Shown: positions 26,723 through 35,558, counted from the first letter of the stretch. The stretch is 37,354 nt of DNA from Betaproteobacteria bacterium (GCA_005881575.1 VBCA01000051.1:1-37354), one strand, 5' to 3'. The notes: a model not told the origin generated them from the sequence alone. Numbers and translations are program-made.

Positions 26723-27901
26723 ATGACCGAAGCCGTAATCGTTTCCACCGCACGCACGCCCCTATGCAAATCCTGGCGGGGCGCCTTCAACATGACCCAC
26801 GGTGCGACCCTGGGCGCGCACGCCGTCCGGCACGCGGTCTCCCGCGCGGGCATCGATTCGGCGGAGGTGGAGGACGTGATCATGGGCTGCGCCAATCCCG
26901 AAGGCGCGACCGGCGGGAACATCGCCCGCCAGATCGCGTTGCGCGCCGGCCTGTCCGTCACGACCGCCGGGATCACGGTGAACCGCTTCTGTTCGTCGGG
27001 CCTGCAATCCATCGCAATGGCGTCGCAGCGCATCATGGCGGGTGAAGGGGGCATCTATGCGGCCGGCGGGGTCGAGTCCATCTCCTGCGTCCAGAACGAG
27101 CTGAACAAGCACATGGCCCGGGAAGATTGGCTGACAGAGAACAAGCCCGAGCTCTATTGGCCCATGCTGCAAACGGCGGAGACCGTCGCCAAGCGCTACG
27201 ACATTTCGCGGGAGCGCCAGGACGAGTACGGCGCGCGCAGCCAGCAGAGAGCCGCTGCCGCGCTGGCGGCGGGCAAGTTCGGCGACGAGATCGTGCCCAT
27301 GAAAGTCGTCATGGGCATCGCGGACAAGGAGACCGCGCGCATGACGACGAAGGAAGTCACCGTCTCCGCCGATGAAGGCATTCGGGCCGATACCACGTAC
27401 GAGGGCGTCTCGAAAATCCGCCCGGCGATCGAAGGCGGATGCATCGCGGCCGGCAATGCGAGCCAATTCTCCGACGGCGCCTCGGCCTGCATCGTGATGG
27501 ACGCGAAGGCGGCGGCCGCCCGCAAGCTCGAGCCCCTGGGCATCTTTCGCGGTTTCGCGGTAGCGGGCTGCGAGCCCGACGAGATGGGGATCGGCCCCGT
27601 GTTCGCCGTGCCGAAGCTCCTCAAGCGCGCGGGATTGAAAATAGAGGACGTCGGGCTCTGGGAGCTGAACGAAGCTTTCGCCGTTCAGGTGATCTATTGC
27701 CGCGATCGTCTGGGCATCCCCGACGACAGGCTGAACGTCAACGGCGGAGCCATCGCGGTGGGCCATCCCTACGGGACTTCGGGCGCGCGGCTCGCGGGTC
27801 ACGCGCTCATAGAAGGCAGGCGCCGGGGCGCGAAGCACGTCGTGGTGACGATGTGCATCGGCGGCGGGATGGGGGCCGCAGGGCTGTTCGAGGTGGTTTA
27901 G
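26723..27901 (+). CDS. acetyl-CoA acyltransferase (thiolase)
   Basis: A 392-residue thiolase that cleaves 3-oxoacyl-CoA with CoA, or runs in the synthetic direction with acetyl-CoA. The catalytic residues are visible: nucleophile Cys90 ([10 protein letters not shown]), His348 ([10 protein letters not shown]) and Cys378 (TMCIGGGMG). The segment ELNEAFA also fits. Together with the preceding hydratase/dehydrogenase it completes the last three steps of beta-oxidation; no acyl-CoA dehydrogenase or ligase is adjacent. A GGAGAG site precedes the ATG. It converges on the TctC-like gene with 25 bases between stops. Confidence 0.95.
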   Translation: MTEAVIVSTARTPLCKSWRGAFNMTHGATLGAHAVRHAVSRAGIDSAEVEDVIMGCANPEGATGGNIARQIALRAGLSVTTAGITVNRFCSSGLQSIAMASQRIMAGEGGIYAAGGVESISCVQNELNKHMAREDWLTENKPELYWPMLQTAETVAKRYDISRERQDEYGARSQQRAAAALAAGKFGDEIVPMKVVMGIADKETARMTTKEVTVSADEGIRADTTYEGVSKIRPAIEGGCIAAGNASQFSDGASACIVMDAKAAAARKLEPLGIFRGFAVAGCEPDEMGIGPVFAVPKLLKRAGLKIEDVGLWELNEAFAVQVIYCRDRLGIPDDRLNVNGGAIAVGHPYGTSGARLAGHALIEGRRRGAKHVVVTMCIGGGMGAAGLFEVV

Positions 27902-27926
27902 GGCGGGAAGAGTTTGCCGAGCGCGT

Positions 27927-28889
27927 CTATTCGACCTTGGCGCCCGAGGCCTTTACCACCTTGCCCCATTTCACGACTTCGTCGTGGATGAAGGCGCCGA
28001 ACTGCTCGGGGGTCCAGGCTGTCGCGATCGCGCCCTGCTGCAAGAGCCTTTCTTTCATGTCGGCCTGAACGAGGGCCTTGTTCACTTCGCCGTTGATGCG
28101 CAGGACGATGTCCTTCGGCGCGTCCTTGGGGAGCATGATGCCGAACCACGCCGTCACCTCGTAGCCCGGGATCCCGGCTTCCTGCATCGTAGGCAGGTCG
28201 GGCAGCTCGGGGTAACGCGTGCTCGTGGTTACCGCCAGCGCGCGCAGCTTTCCGCTGCGGATATGTCCGATCGCGGCGGTCAGGTTGTCGAACATCAGGT
28301 CGACCTGTCCGCCCATGAGATCGGCAAGCGCCGGGCCGCTGCCCTTGTAGGGGATGAACACGATGTCCACGCCCGTCATCATCTTGAACATCTCGCCGGC
28401 CATGTGGAGCGAGGTGCCGCTCCCCGAGGCGGCGAAATTGAGCTTGCCGGGGTTGCTCTTGGCGAGGGCGATGAACTCGGCCACCGATTTCGCGGGGACC
28501 GAAGGGTTCACGACCATGACGTTCGGCATGCGGGCAATCATCGCGGTAGCGGCGAGGTCGTGCTCGAAGCTGAAGCTGCGCTTCGTGTACAGGGTTTCGC
28601 TGATCGCCTGCGCTGCGGTCGCCTGCAGAATGGTGTAACCGTCCGCGGGCGCCCTCGCGACCATCTCGGTGCCGACGTTGCCCGCCACCCCGGGTCGATT
28701 TTCGACCACGATCGGTTGCCCGAGCGGTCCGCTGATCCTCTCCGCGATGATGCGCGCCAGGATGTCGGTCGCACCGGCAGGCGGGAACGGAACCACGTAG
28801 CGGACGGGCTTGGATGGCCAGGTCTGGGCCGGGGCAGCCGCTGCGGCAAGAAGCGCAACTAGAAACACGAGCGCAATGCGGGCAGCCAT
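27927..28889 (-). CDS. TctC/Bug-family periplasmic solute-binding protein
   Basis: A 320-residue secreted binding protein of the tripartite tricarboxylate transporter family, which is greatly expanded in Burkholderiales. After the signal peptide (MAARIALVFLVALLAAAAAPAQ) comes the family start TWPSKPVRYVVPFPPAGATDILAR, then VVENRPGVAGNVGTEMVA and LNFAASGSGTSLHMAGEMF. Ligands in the family are carboxylates and related small acids; this one cannot be specified. No TctA/TctB membrane genes are adjacent, so it is an orphan as is common. The start at 28889 is chosen over an open frame to 28940 because GGAGGAGGTGTC precedes it and it begins the signal peptide. Confidence 0.9.
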   Translation of the reverse strand: MAARIALVFLVALLAAAAAPAQTWPSKPVRYVVPFPPAGATDILARIIAERISGPLGQPIVVENRPGVAGNVGTEMVARAPADGYTILQATAAQAISETLYTKRSFSFEHDLAATAMIARMPNVMVVNPSVPAKSVAEFIALAKSNPGKLNFAASGSGTSLHMAGEMFKMMTGVDIVFIPYKGSGPALADLMGGQVDLMFDNLTAAIGHIRSGKLRALAVTTSTRYPELPDLPTMQEAGIPGYEVTAWFGIMLPKDAPKDIVLRINGEVNKALVQADMKERLLQQGAIATAWTPEQFGAFIHDEVVKWGKVVKASGAKVE

Positions 28890-28918
28890 GACACCTCCTC
28901 CGAGAGATTGTCCCCGAT

Positions 28919-28924
28919 ATTCTA
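28919..28924 (-). promoter_or_regulatory. candidate -10 box for the TctC-like gene
   Basis: TAGAAT on the minus strand, 30 bases before the start codon, in the 99-base divergent gap. No clear -35. For the opposite gene only a weak TATGGT is seen. Confidence 0.3.
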
Positions 28925-28988
28925 CGATGCGCCGGATCAAAACCGACAGGATTGGTGTATGGTTTCGGATGACATGGAGGTCGAGCTC

Positions 28989-29363
28989 ATGGCGAAACTT
29001 ATTAGGCTCATGGTGACGGCCGTCGCCGTTTCGCTCGTCTCGCCGGCTTGGGCACAGGATGCATCCAAGAGCTCACCCCCCAGGGTCGTGACCAAGACGC
29101 TGGTGGCTTCGGAAGCGCAGAAGGAGTGCCTTTCACTCAACAACAGGCAGCGGCTTCATTACAAGTTTCGCGCGGACGGACCGTTGAACTTCAAGGTCTC
29201 GCACCAGGAAGGCAAGGAGATCATCGACTTCAAGCGCGACGGCACGGAAAGCGCGTCGGGCAGCTTCATGCCCAGGAAATCCGCCGATTATTGCCTCGTG
29301 TGGACCAACGCCGGCAAACGCTCGGCGACTCTTCGCTACGAGTACCGGCGCGCTTCGCAGTGA
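28989..29363 (+). CDS. small secreted protein of unknown function
   Basis: A 124-residue protein with a signal peptide ending VSPAWAQ. The mature part has two cysteines (in KECLSLN and DYCLVW) that could form a disulfide, and beta-rich segments such as LHYKFRADGPLNFKVSHQEG and SATLRYEYRR. The pattern suggests a small beta-sandwich, with some resemblance to domains holding a hydrophobic ligand or membrane partner, but I cannot name a family. The ATG at 28989 is preferred because GGAGGT lies seven bases upstream; the frame is open to 28908. The hydrolase gene follows 28 bases later and may share the transcript. Confidence 0.72.
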   Translation: MAKLIRLMVTAVAVSLVSPAWAQDASKSSPPRVVTKTLVASEAQKECLSLNNRQRLHYKFRADGPLNFKVSHQEGKEIIDFKRDGTESASGSFMPRKSADYCLVWTNAGKRSATLRYEYRRASQ

Positions 29364-29391
29364 ACCCTCAACGAAGGGCGCGCGCGCCGCG

Positions 29392-30027
29392 GTGAGCGCA
29401 TCCCCTGAAGACGCCGTGCTGCTGCTGCACGGGGCGTGGATGAACCGCTGGGTCATGAGCTATCTCGCCTTGGCGCTGAAGCGGGAAGGCTTTGCGGTGC
29501 AAACGCTGAGCTATCGCACTATGCGGGGCACGCTCGCGGAGCATCTTGCCCGCGTGGCCGAGGGGATCGGCGCTCTGCGTGCGCCGCGCCTGCACCTGGT
29601 CGGCCACAGCCTGGGCGGGGTCATCGCGCTGCGCTACCTGCAGCGCCGCGCCGACCCGCGCGTCCGGCGCGCCGTTCTGCTCGGCTCGCCGGTCGCGGGC
29701 TGCCGCGCGGCGGCGGATCTCGCGCTGCGCGCAGGCGGCGAGTTGCTCCTGGGGGCGAGCCTCGGGTTATGGCGCGAGCCGGTGGATGTTTCGGTCGATC
29801 CCCGTTTCGAAGTCGGGGCGATCGCCGGCACCGTCGCGTTCGGCCTGGGTCGCATGGTGACGCGGCTGCCGAAGCCGAACGACGGGGTCGTCTGCCTCGA
29901 CGAGACGATATTTCCCGCGCTGCGCGATCATCTCGCCCTTCCGGTCGGCCACACTTTGATGCTGGTTTCCCCGCGGATCGCGCGCCAGACCGCCGCTTTC
30001 CTCAGGACCGGCGAATTCCGGCGATGA
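29392..30027 (+). CDS. alpha/beta hydrolase (small esterase/lipase-like)
   Basis: A 211-residue cytoplasmic serine hydrolase. VLLLHGAWMN near the N-terminus gives the HG oxyanion turn, GHSLGG places nucleophile Ser73, and VGHTLML places the likely catalytic His187; an Asp in the segment before it could complete the triad. The size and the RYLQRR segment after the nucleophile resemble small PGAP1/lipase-like hydrolases. It uses a GTG start with a weak ribosome site and overlaps the next gene by ATGA, implying coupled expression with the metallopeptidase lipoprotein. The substrate is unknown. Confidence 0.82.
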   Translation: MSASPEDAVLLLHGAWMNRWVMSYLALALKREGFAVQTLSYRTMRGTLAEHLARVAEGIGALRAPRLHLVGHSLGGVIALRYLQRRADPRVRRAVLLGSPVAGCRAAADLALRAGGELLLGASLGLWREPVDVSVDPRFEVGAIAGTVAFGLGRMVTRLPKPNDGVVCLDETIFPALRDHLALPVGHTLMLVSPRIARQTAAFLRTGEFRR

Positions 30028-31061
30028 GGCGGCTCGCGGCTCTCGGTGCCCTCGTTTTCGTCTCGGGCTGCGCGTCACTCGAATACTACGCGCAGGCGGT
30101 CGGCGGTCACCTGGAGGTGATGCGGCTCGCGGTTCCGATCGAGGAGCGCTTGCGCGAAGCGGACACGCCCGAGCCGCTCCGCGCAAAGCTGGCGAAGGTG
30201 CTCGCTATCCGGGAATTCGCGAGCCGCGAGCTCGCGCTGCCGGACAACGACAGCTACCGCCGCTACGCCGACATCGGCCGGCCCTACGTGGTGTGGAACG
30301 TGTTTGCCGCGCCCGAATTCTCGATAAAGCCGGTCGAGTCGTGCTTTCTCTTCGCCGGATGCGTGAGCTACCGCGGCTTCTACTCCGAGGAGGCGGCCGA
30401 GCGGCACTCGGCCGCCCTTGCCGGGCAGGGCTACGATGTCTACGTCGGAGGCGTGGCGGCGTATTCGACGCTCGGCTGGTTCAGCGATCCGGTGCTCTCG
30501 ACTTTCATTCAGTACCCGGAACCCGAGGTCGCGCGCATCGTGTTTCACGAGCTCGCCCACCAGCTCGTGTACGTGAAGGGCGACACGATGTTCAACGAAT
30601 CCTTTGCCTCTGCGGTGGAGGATGAGGGCGTGCGCCGCTGGCTCGAACACGAAGGAACGTCCGCGCAGCGCGCCGCCTACGAAGCTTCCGGGCGCCGGCG
30701 CGCCGAATTCGTCGCGCTGATGACCAAGTCGCGCGCGGAGCTCGCCGCATTCTACGATCGGCCGGCCGAGCCGGAAGAAAAGCGCGCGGGAAAACGGCGC
30801 CTGTTCTCGGCAATGGACGATGAATACCGCTCGCTCAAGGCCTCATGGGGCGGCTTTGCCGGCTACGACCGCCTGTTCGCGCGCGGAGCGAACAATGCGC
30901 TGCTCGCGTCGGTCGCGAGCTACTCGGAGCTCGTGCCGGCGTTTCGTGCCCTCCTCGCCCAAAAGGGCGGCGATCTGCCCGTTTTTTACGCCGCCGTGCG
31001 CGAGCTGGCGAAGCTGGACAAATCGGAACGCGATGCGCGCCTGACCGCGTTGGGGCGCTAG
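30024..31061 (+). CDS. putative aminopeptidase lipoprotein (gluzincin metallopeptidase)
   Basis: A 345-residue protein with a lipoprotein signal (lipobox VSGC, Cys16) and a zinc site HELAHQ (His175, Glu176, His179), with Glu192 in FNESFAS as third ligand, the HExxH..E arrangement of gluzincins. It fits the bacterial family annotated as predicted aminopeptidase (Pfam Aminopep). The protein is expected to sit on the periplasmic face of the outer or inner membrane and trim peptides; activity of this family is poorly tested. The ATG at 30024 overlaps the hydrolase stop, and its own stop overlaps the GST stop by four bases in convergent orientation. Confidence 0.85.
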   Translation: MRRLAALGALVFVSGCASLEYYAQAVGGHLEVMRLAVPIEERLREADTPEPLRAKLAKVLAIREFASRELALPDNDSYRRYADIGRPYVVWNVFAAPEFSIKPVESCFLFAGCVSYRGFYSEEAAERHSAALAGQGYDVYVGGVAAYSTLGWFSDPVLSTFIQYPEPEVARIVFHELAHQLVYVKGDTMFNESFASAVEDEGVRRWLEHEGTSAQRAAYEASGRRRAEFVALMTKSRAELAAFYDRPAEPEEKRAGKRRLFSAMDDEYRSLKASWGGFAGYDRLFARGANNALLASVASYSELVPAFRALLAQKGGDLPVFYAAVRELAKLDKSERDARLTALGR

Positions 31062-31678
31062 CTGAGCGGCAGCATGACGTGTTTCTTGTACGACGCGCGC
31101 TGCTGCAGCCGCTCGTAATAGGCCTCGACCCTGGGCAGCTTCGGGCGCTTCACGTCGAGCGCGTTCCAGCGATAGACAAACGTGCCGAGCGGTATGTCGC
31201 CCATGGTGAAGGATTTCCCCGCGACATGGTCGCGTCCCTCCAGGGACTGCTCGAGGACCTGGAAGGCCTCTGCCAGCTTCTTCGCGCCTTCGTCGATCGC
31301 CTTGAGATCGCGCTTTTCGGGCGGCGTGCGGATCAGGCCCCAGAAAACAGGCGTGATCGCCGGTGCCACCGTGCTCGTCGTCCAATCCATCCAGCGGTCG
31401 GCGTCGGCGCGCTGCCTGGGATCGTTCGGCCAGAGCGTGCCCGCGCCGTGCTTCGCCGAGAGATAGCGCACGATCGCGTTCGATTCCCACAGCACGAACC
31501 CGTCGTCCTCGATCGTCGGCACGCGCCCGTTCGGATTCATCCTGCGGTAGAAAGGCTCGTTGACGACGCCGAACTGCAGGCCGGCGTCGGTGCGCTCGTA
31601 AGGGACTTTCAGCTCGGCCAGTGCCCAAAGCACCTTTTGCACGTTGATAGAGTTGATCCTGCCCCAAAGCTTCAGCAT
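31058..31678 (-). CDS. glutathione S-transferase family protein
   Basis: A 206-residue protein with a thioredoxin-like N-terminal domain (MLKLWGRINSINVQKVLWAL, cis-Pro in GRVPTIEDDG, and WESNAIVRYLS for binding the glutathione glutamyl group) and an all-helical C-terminal domain containing FTMGDIPLGTF, the usual N-capping helix. The N-terminal Ser/Asn residues (Asn9, Ser10) are the likely thiol-activating positions. It may conjugate electrophiles or have a stress role. The frame is open upstream to 32002, but the ATG at 31678 fits the family start. It lies 29 bases after the RidA-type gene, probably in one operon. Confidence 0.88.
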   Translation of the reverse strand: MLKLWGRINSINVQKVLWALAELKVPYERTDAGLQFGVVNEPFYRRMNPNGRVPTIEDDGFVLWESNAIVRYLSAKHGAGTLWPNDPRQRADADRWMDWTTSTVAPAITPVFWGLIRTPPEKRDLKAIDEGAKKLAEAFQVLEQSLEGRDHVAGKSFTMGDIPLGTFVYRWNALDVKRPKLPRVEAYYERLQQRASYKKHVMLPLS

Positions 31679-31707
31679 GAGCGGATGCCTTTCGCTGGAG
31701 AAAAATG

Positions 31708-32166
31708 TCAGCGCTTGGCGCGCCCCTTCGCCTTGCGCGTGCGGCGCGCGGAGGGACGTCGTGCGGGTTTGTTCGGCGCGGACGCTTTTGCCGCGACCGC
31801 CTCCACCTCGACGAGGAACTCCGGCCTCGCCAGCGAGGAAATCACGAGCAGCGTCGAGGCCGGGCGGTGGCTGCCGAGGAATTTCGCGCGAACCTGCGCG
31901 AACTTCGGGAAATTCTCGTGACGCGTCAGAAAGGAGGTGATTTTCACCACGTCGCCGATTCCCATGCCGGCGTCGGCGAGCACCGCGAGGATGTTCTGCC
32001 ACACCACTTCGGTCTGTTCCTCGATGGTGGAGGGCACGGACCCGTCGGGGCGCACCCCGATCTGGCCGGCGACGTAGAGCCAGCGCGCGGCGGGCGGCAC
32101 CTCGATGCCGTGGGAATACGTACCGATCGGCGCCGCGATGGATCGGGGGTTGTGCACCTTCAGCAT
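31708..32166 (-). CDS. RidA/YjgF-family protein with basic C-terminal tail
   Basis: A 152-residue member of the Rid family, which hydrolyses reactive enamine/imine intermediates or related compounds. The core (SHGIEVPPAARWLYVAGQIG, then RPASTLLVISSLARPEFLVEVEAVA) covers about 125 residues. The last 25 or so residues are rich in Arg, Lys, Pro and Ala (for example RRTRKAKGRAKR), a tail absent from ordinary RidA. This tail may bind nucleic acid or be a neutral addition. The key Arg of RidA (Arg105 in Escherichia coli) may be the Arg in SLARPEF, but alignment is uncertain. A GGGAGACC ribosome site supports the start. Confidence 0.87.
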   Translation of the reverse strand: MLKVHNPRSIAAPIGTYSHGIEVPPAARWLYVAGQIGVRPDGSVPSTIEEQTEVVWQNILAVLADAGMGIGDVVKITSFLTRHENFPKFAQVRAKFLGSHRPASTLLVISSLARPEFLVEVEAVAAKASAPNKPARRPSARRTRKAKGRAKR

Positions 32167-32196
32167 GTGGGTCTCCCTGCGATTGTCGACCGGCTC

Positions 32197-32202
32197 ATTC
32201 TA
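32197..32202 (-). promoter_or_regulatory. candidate -10 box for the RidA-type/GST operon
   Basis: TAGAAT on the minus strand, 30 bases before the RidA-type start, in the 110-base divergent gap. The -35 is not clear. Nothing else notable is seen in 32167-32276. Confidence 0.35.
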
Positions 32203-32276
32203 CTCGCGGCGCGCGGTGCCGCACTCGGTGCGTTACGATACGGGCCTTCCGGCTTCGAATAACCGGGTTCCCGGGC

Positions 32277-32666
32277 ATGGACACGCGTAATGCGGCCGTC
32301 GTTCTCGCGCTTTCGCTGTGCGGCTGCGCGATATTCAGCGAGACCCACGGCATCCAGGAGGTCGACAACTGGGTGAGGAGCCACGAGCCTCTCGCGGAGT
32401 CCGGAAAGATGAAGTGGTCGGATTTCTACGCGCAGTACCTGGAGAGGGTTTCGGCCGCTCCGGTGATCAGCCAGAGCCCCGTCGTGGAACGGCTCGGCAT
32501 CATGATCACTGCGGCGCTCTTCTACGAACGGGGTCGCATCGACAAAGCCAGGTTCGATTCGGTACAGAGCATCGTGCGGAAATATCAGACGCTCGACGAC
32601 CCCGCGGCGAACCTGCTCGCGCGGAGCGCGCTGGTGCGCGCGCTAGCGTCAGAACCCGACCGGTAG
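32277..32666 (+). CDS. small putative lipoprotein of unknown function
   Basis: A 129-residue protein with a short signal and lipobox LCGC (Cys17). The mature part is helical and rich in charged residues (KMKWSDFYAQYLERVS, YERGRIDKARFDSVQ). I do not recognise a family. Its 3' end overlaps the gamma-glutamyltransferase-family gene by 18 bases in convergent orientation. The ribosome site is weak, so the start is less certain, but the lipobox just after it supports it. Confidence 0.65.
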   Translation: MDTRNAAVVLALSLCGCAIFSETHGIQEVDNWVRSHEPLAESGKMKWSDFYAQYLERVSAAPVISQSPVVERLGIMITAALFYERGRIDKARFDSVQSIVRKYQTLDDPAANLLARSALVRALASEPDR

Positions 32667-34253
32667 GCTGTCGCGCCTCGCGTCCGAGGCGGCGAGATAG
32701 CCGTCCTCGAGCCGGTACGCGATCTGGGCGCAGCCGAAGGCGTTGTAGTCTTCGGGCAGCTTCATCACGCGGTGGCCGCGCGCGGCGAGCTCCGCGATCG
32801 TCGCCTCGGGCCATTCGTCCTCGAAGGTGATTTCCACACCGTTCACGACACGAAAGCGAGGCCCGTCGACCGCGCCCTGCGGTCCCTGGCCGTAGTCGGC
32901 CATGCGCACCAGCATCTGCGTGTGCCCCTGCGGCTGCATGCTGCCGCCCATCAAGCCGAAGCTCATGACGGGCGCGCCGTTTCGCGTGACGAATCCGGGG
33001 ATGATGGTGTGGAAGGGACGCTTCCCCGGCGCCACCTGGTTGGGGTGGCCCGGGGTGAGGACGAAGCCCGAGCCGCGATTCTGCAGGCTGATGCCGGTCC
33101 CGGGCACGACCACGCCCGAGCCAAAGCCCGAGAAATTCGACTGGATCATCGACACCATCATGCCGCCCGCGTCGGCCGCGGTGAGATAGACGGTGCCGCC
33201 CTTGGGCGGCGTGCCGTGGCCGAAGTCCTGGGCGCGCTTCATGTCGATCAGCTTCGAGCGCGACTTGAGGTACTGGGGGTCGAGCAGCTGCGCGGGCTTC
33301 ACGTCCATCGCCTTCGGGTCGGCGACGAACGCCCGAGCGTCGGCAAACGCGAGCTTCACCGCCTCGATCTGCAGGTGCACGCTGTCGGCGGAGTCGACCG
33401 GATGGTCGGCGACGTCGAAATTCGACAGGATGCCGAGCGCCATCAGGCACACGATGCCCTGGCCGTTCGGCGGAATCTCGTGGACGGTCAGCCCGCGGTA
33501 GTCCTGGCTGATCGTGCCCACCCAGTCGTTCTTGTGCGCGGCGAGATCGGCGCGCCTTATCGCGCCGCCCGTCTTCTTGGCGTACGCCTCGATTTTCTCG
33601 GCGAGCTCCCCGCGATAGAAGGCCTCGCCCTGGGTGGCTGCGATCTTTTCGAGGGTTCTGGCCTGATCGGGGAAGCGGAAGATCTCGCCTGGGCGGGGCG
33701 AGCGCCCGCCGGGGAGGAAGCCTTTAGCGAAGCCGGGTTGGTCGCGCAGCTCCGGCACCTGCGGGCCCCAGCGCTCGGCGACGAAGGGTGAAACCGGGAA
33801 GCCTTCCGCCGCATAGTGCATCGCGGGCTCGAACAATCTCTTGAAAGGCAGCTTGCCGAACTTCTTCGAGAGCTCGACCCAGGCCGAGACCGCGCCCGGC
33901 ACCGAGACGCTGTCCCATCCGCGCGCCGGCATTGTCTTGTACCGGCTGAAGTACTCCGGGGTCCATGCCGCGGGCGAGCGTCCCGAGGCGTTCAGGCCGT
34001 GCAGCTTCCTGCCGTCCCAGATGATGGCGAAGAGGTCGCTGCCGATGCCGTTCGAGATCGGCTCGACCACGGTGAGCGTGATCGCGGCCGCGAGCGCCGC
34101 ATCGACGGCGTTGCCGCCGGCGAGCAGCATGCGCAGGCCGGCCTGGGCCGCGAGAGGTTGCGAGGTGGAGACGACGTTTCGCGCGAGCGTCGGGCGGCGA
34201 TGCGTGGGGTAGGGCGTGTCGAGAACGACGGGTCTAACGGCTCGCTGCTCCAT
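32649..34253 (-). CDS. gamma-glutamyltransferase family protein
   Basis: A 534-residue Ntn-hydrolase precursor. After self-cleavage before Thr354 (KGGTVYLTAAD) the small subunit would begin with the catalytic threonine. The large-subunit marks GGNAVDAALAAAITLTVVEP and GIGSDLFAIIWDG, and the later GLMGGSMQPQGHTQ, are family features. There is no signal peptide, so it is cytoplasmic, unlike classic periplasmic Ggt; cytoplasmic members include acylase-like enzymes as well as true transpeptidases. It lies 15 bases after metY and is probably cotranscribed, suggesting a link to sulfur or thiol metabolism. The Shine-Dalgarno match is weak. Confidence 0.87.
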   Translation of the reverse strand: MEQRAVRPVVLDTPYPTHRRPTLARNVVSTSQPLAAQAGLRMLLAGGNAVDAALAAAITLTVVEPISNGIGSDLFAIIWDGRKLHGLNASGRSPAAWTPEYFSRYKTMPARGWDSVSVPGAVSAWVELSKKFGKLPFKRLFEPAMHYAAEGFPVSPFVAERWGPQVPELRDQPGFAKGFLPGGRSPRPGEIFRFPDQARTLEKIAATQGEAFYRGELAEKIEAYAKKTGGAIRRADLAAHKNDWVGTISQDYRGLTVHEIPPNGQGIVCLMALGILSNFDVADHPVDSADSVHLQIEAVKLAFADARAFVADPKAMDVKPAQLLDPQYLKSRSKLIDMKRAQDFGHGTPPKGGTVYLTAADAGGMMVSMIQSNFSGFGSGVVVPGTGISLQNRGSGFVLTPGHPNQVAPGKRPFHTIIPGFVTRNGAPVMSFGLMGGSMQPQGHTQMLVRMADYGQGPQGAVDGPRFRVVNGVEITFEDEWPEATIAELAARGHRVMKLPEDYNAFGCAQIAYRLEDGYLAASDARRDSLPVGF

Positions 34254-34268
34254 CGGGGTCGTTCGAAT

Positions 34269-35558
34269 TTACGCTTTTGCGGCGGCGGAAAGCGCATTGT
34301 CCACATCCCAGAGGATGTCGTCCAGGGTTTCCAGCCCGACCGAAATGCGGATCATGTCGGGTGTCACGCCCGCCTTGGCCTGCTCCTCCACTGACATCTG
34401 CCGGTGCGTGGTCGAGGCCGGGTGGATGATGAGCGTCTTCGCGTCGCCGATGTTGGCGAGGTGGCTCATGAAGGTGGCCGCTTCGATGAATTTCTCCCCG
34501 GCCCTCGCTCCGCCCTTCACGCCGAAGTTGAGGAGCCCGCTCGCGCCCTTCGGGAGGTACTTCTTCGCGAGCTTGTGGTACTTGTTCCCGGCAAGCCCCG
34601 GATAGTTGACCCACGACACCCTCGGGTGGGCCTCGAGGAACTTCGCCACCGCGAGCGCGTTCTCGCAATGCCGCTCCATTCTCACCGGTAGCGTCTCCAG
34701 GCCCTGCAAGAGCAGCCACGCGTTGAAGGGCGAGAGCGCCGCGCCGAAGGTGCGCAGCGTCTCCATGCGCGCGCGCATGCTGTAGCCGAAGTCGCCGAAG
34801 GTCTCGAAGAAGCGCACGCCGTGATAGCCGCGCGAGGGCTCGGTCATTCCGGGGAAGTTGCCGTTGTCCCAGGGAAACTTGCCCGACTCGACGATGATTC
34901 CGCCCATGGTCGTGCCGTGGCCGCCGATGTATTTCGTCGCCGAGTGCACCACGATGTCGGCGCCCCACTCGAACGGGCGGCACAGATAAGGCGAAGGGAC
35001 GGTGTTGTCGATCACGAGCGGGATGCCCGCCTCGCGGGCGATTTTCGCTAGCGCCTCGATGTCGACGATGTTGATGAGCGGATTGCCGAGCGTCTCGGCG
35101 TACAGAATCTTCGTGTTCTTCTTTATCGCGCGGCGGAAATTCTCCGGGTCGTCGGGATTCACGAAGGTGGTGGCGATGCCGAGCTTGCGCAGATTCACCT
35201 CGAGCAGCGTATAGGTGCCGCCGTAGAGCGTGGACGCGGAAACGATGTGATCGCCCGCCTCGGCGAGCGTGAGGATCGCCGTCATCTCGGCCGCCTGCCC
35301 GGTGGCCGTGGCGACCGCTGCGTGTCCGCCCTCAAGCGCAGCGACGCGCTCCTCGAGTACTGCGGTGGTCGGATTGGAAATGCGCGTATAGACGTTGCCG
35401 AAGGTCTGCAGGTTGAAGAGGCTCGCCGCGTGATCGGCCGAATCGAACACGTAGGAGGTGGTCTGGTAGAGCGGCACCGCGCGCGAGCCCGTCGCCGGGT
35501 CGGGGATCTGCCCGGCGTGAAGCGCGAGCGTCTCGATGCCGAACTTGCGGTCTGCCAT
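34269..35558 (-). CDS. metY: O-acetylhomoserine sulfhydrylase
   Basis: A 429-residue PLP enzyme that makes homocysteine from O-acetylhomoserine and sulfide, the direct sulfhydrylation route to methionine. The PLP lysine is Lys209 in VVHSATKYIGGHG; the N-terminal LALHAGQIPDPATGSRAVPLYQTTSY and YTRISNPTTAVLEERVAALEGG segments are typical of the Cys/Met metabolism family, and the length (about 430) separates MetY from the shorter MetB/MetZ. It sits between the diguanylate cyclase (56-base gap) and the gamma-glutamyltransferase-family gene. The leader is too short for a known SAM riboswitch. Confidence 0.93.
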   Translation of the reverse strand: MADRKFGIETLALHAGQIPDPATGSRAVPLYQTTSYVFDSADHAASLFNLQTFGNVYTRISNPTTAVLEERVAALEGGHAAVATATGQAAEMTAILTLAEAGDHIVSASTLYGGTYTLLEVNLRKLGIATTFVNPDDPENFRRAIKKNTKILYAETLGNPLINIVDIEALAKIAREAGIPLVIDNTVPSPYLCRPFEWGADIVVHSATKYIGGHGTTMGGIIVESGKFPWDNGNFPGMTEPSRGYHGVRFFETFGDFGYSMRARMETLRTFGAALSPFNAWLLLQGLETLPVRMERHCENALAVAKFLEAHPRVSWVNYPGLAGNKYHKLAKKYLPKGASGLLNFGVKGGARAGEKFIEAATFMSHLANIGDAKTLIIHPASTTHRQMSVEEQAKAGVTPDMIRISVGLETLDDILWDVDNALSAAAKA

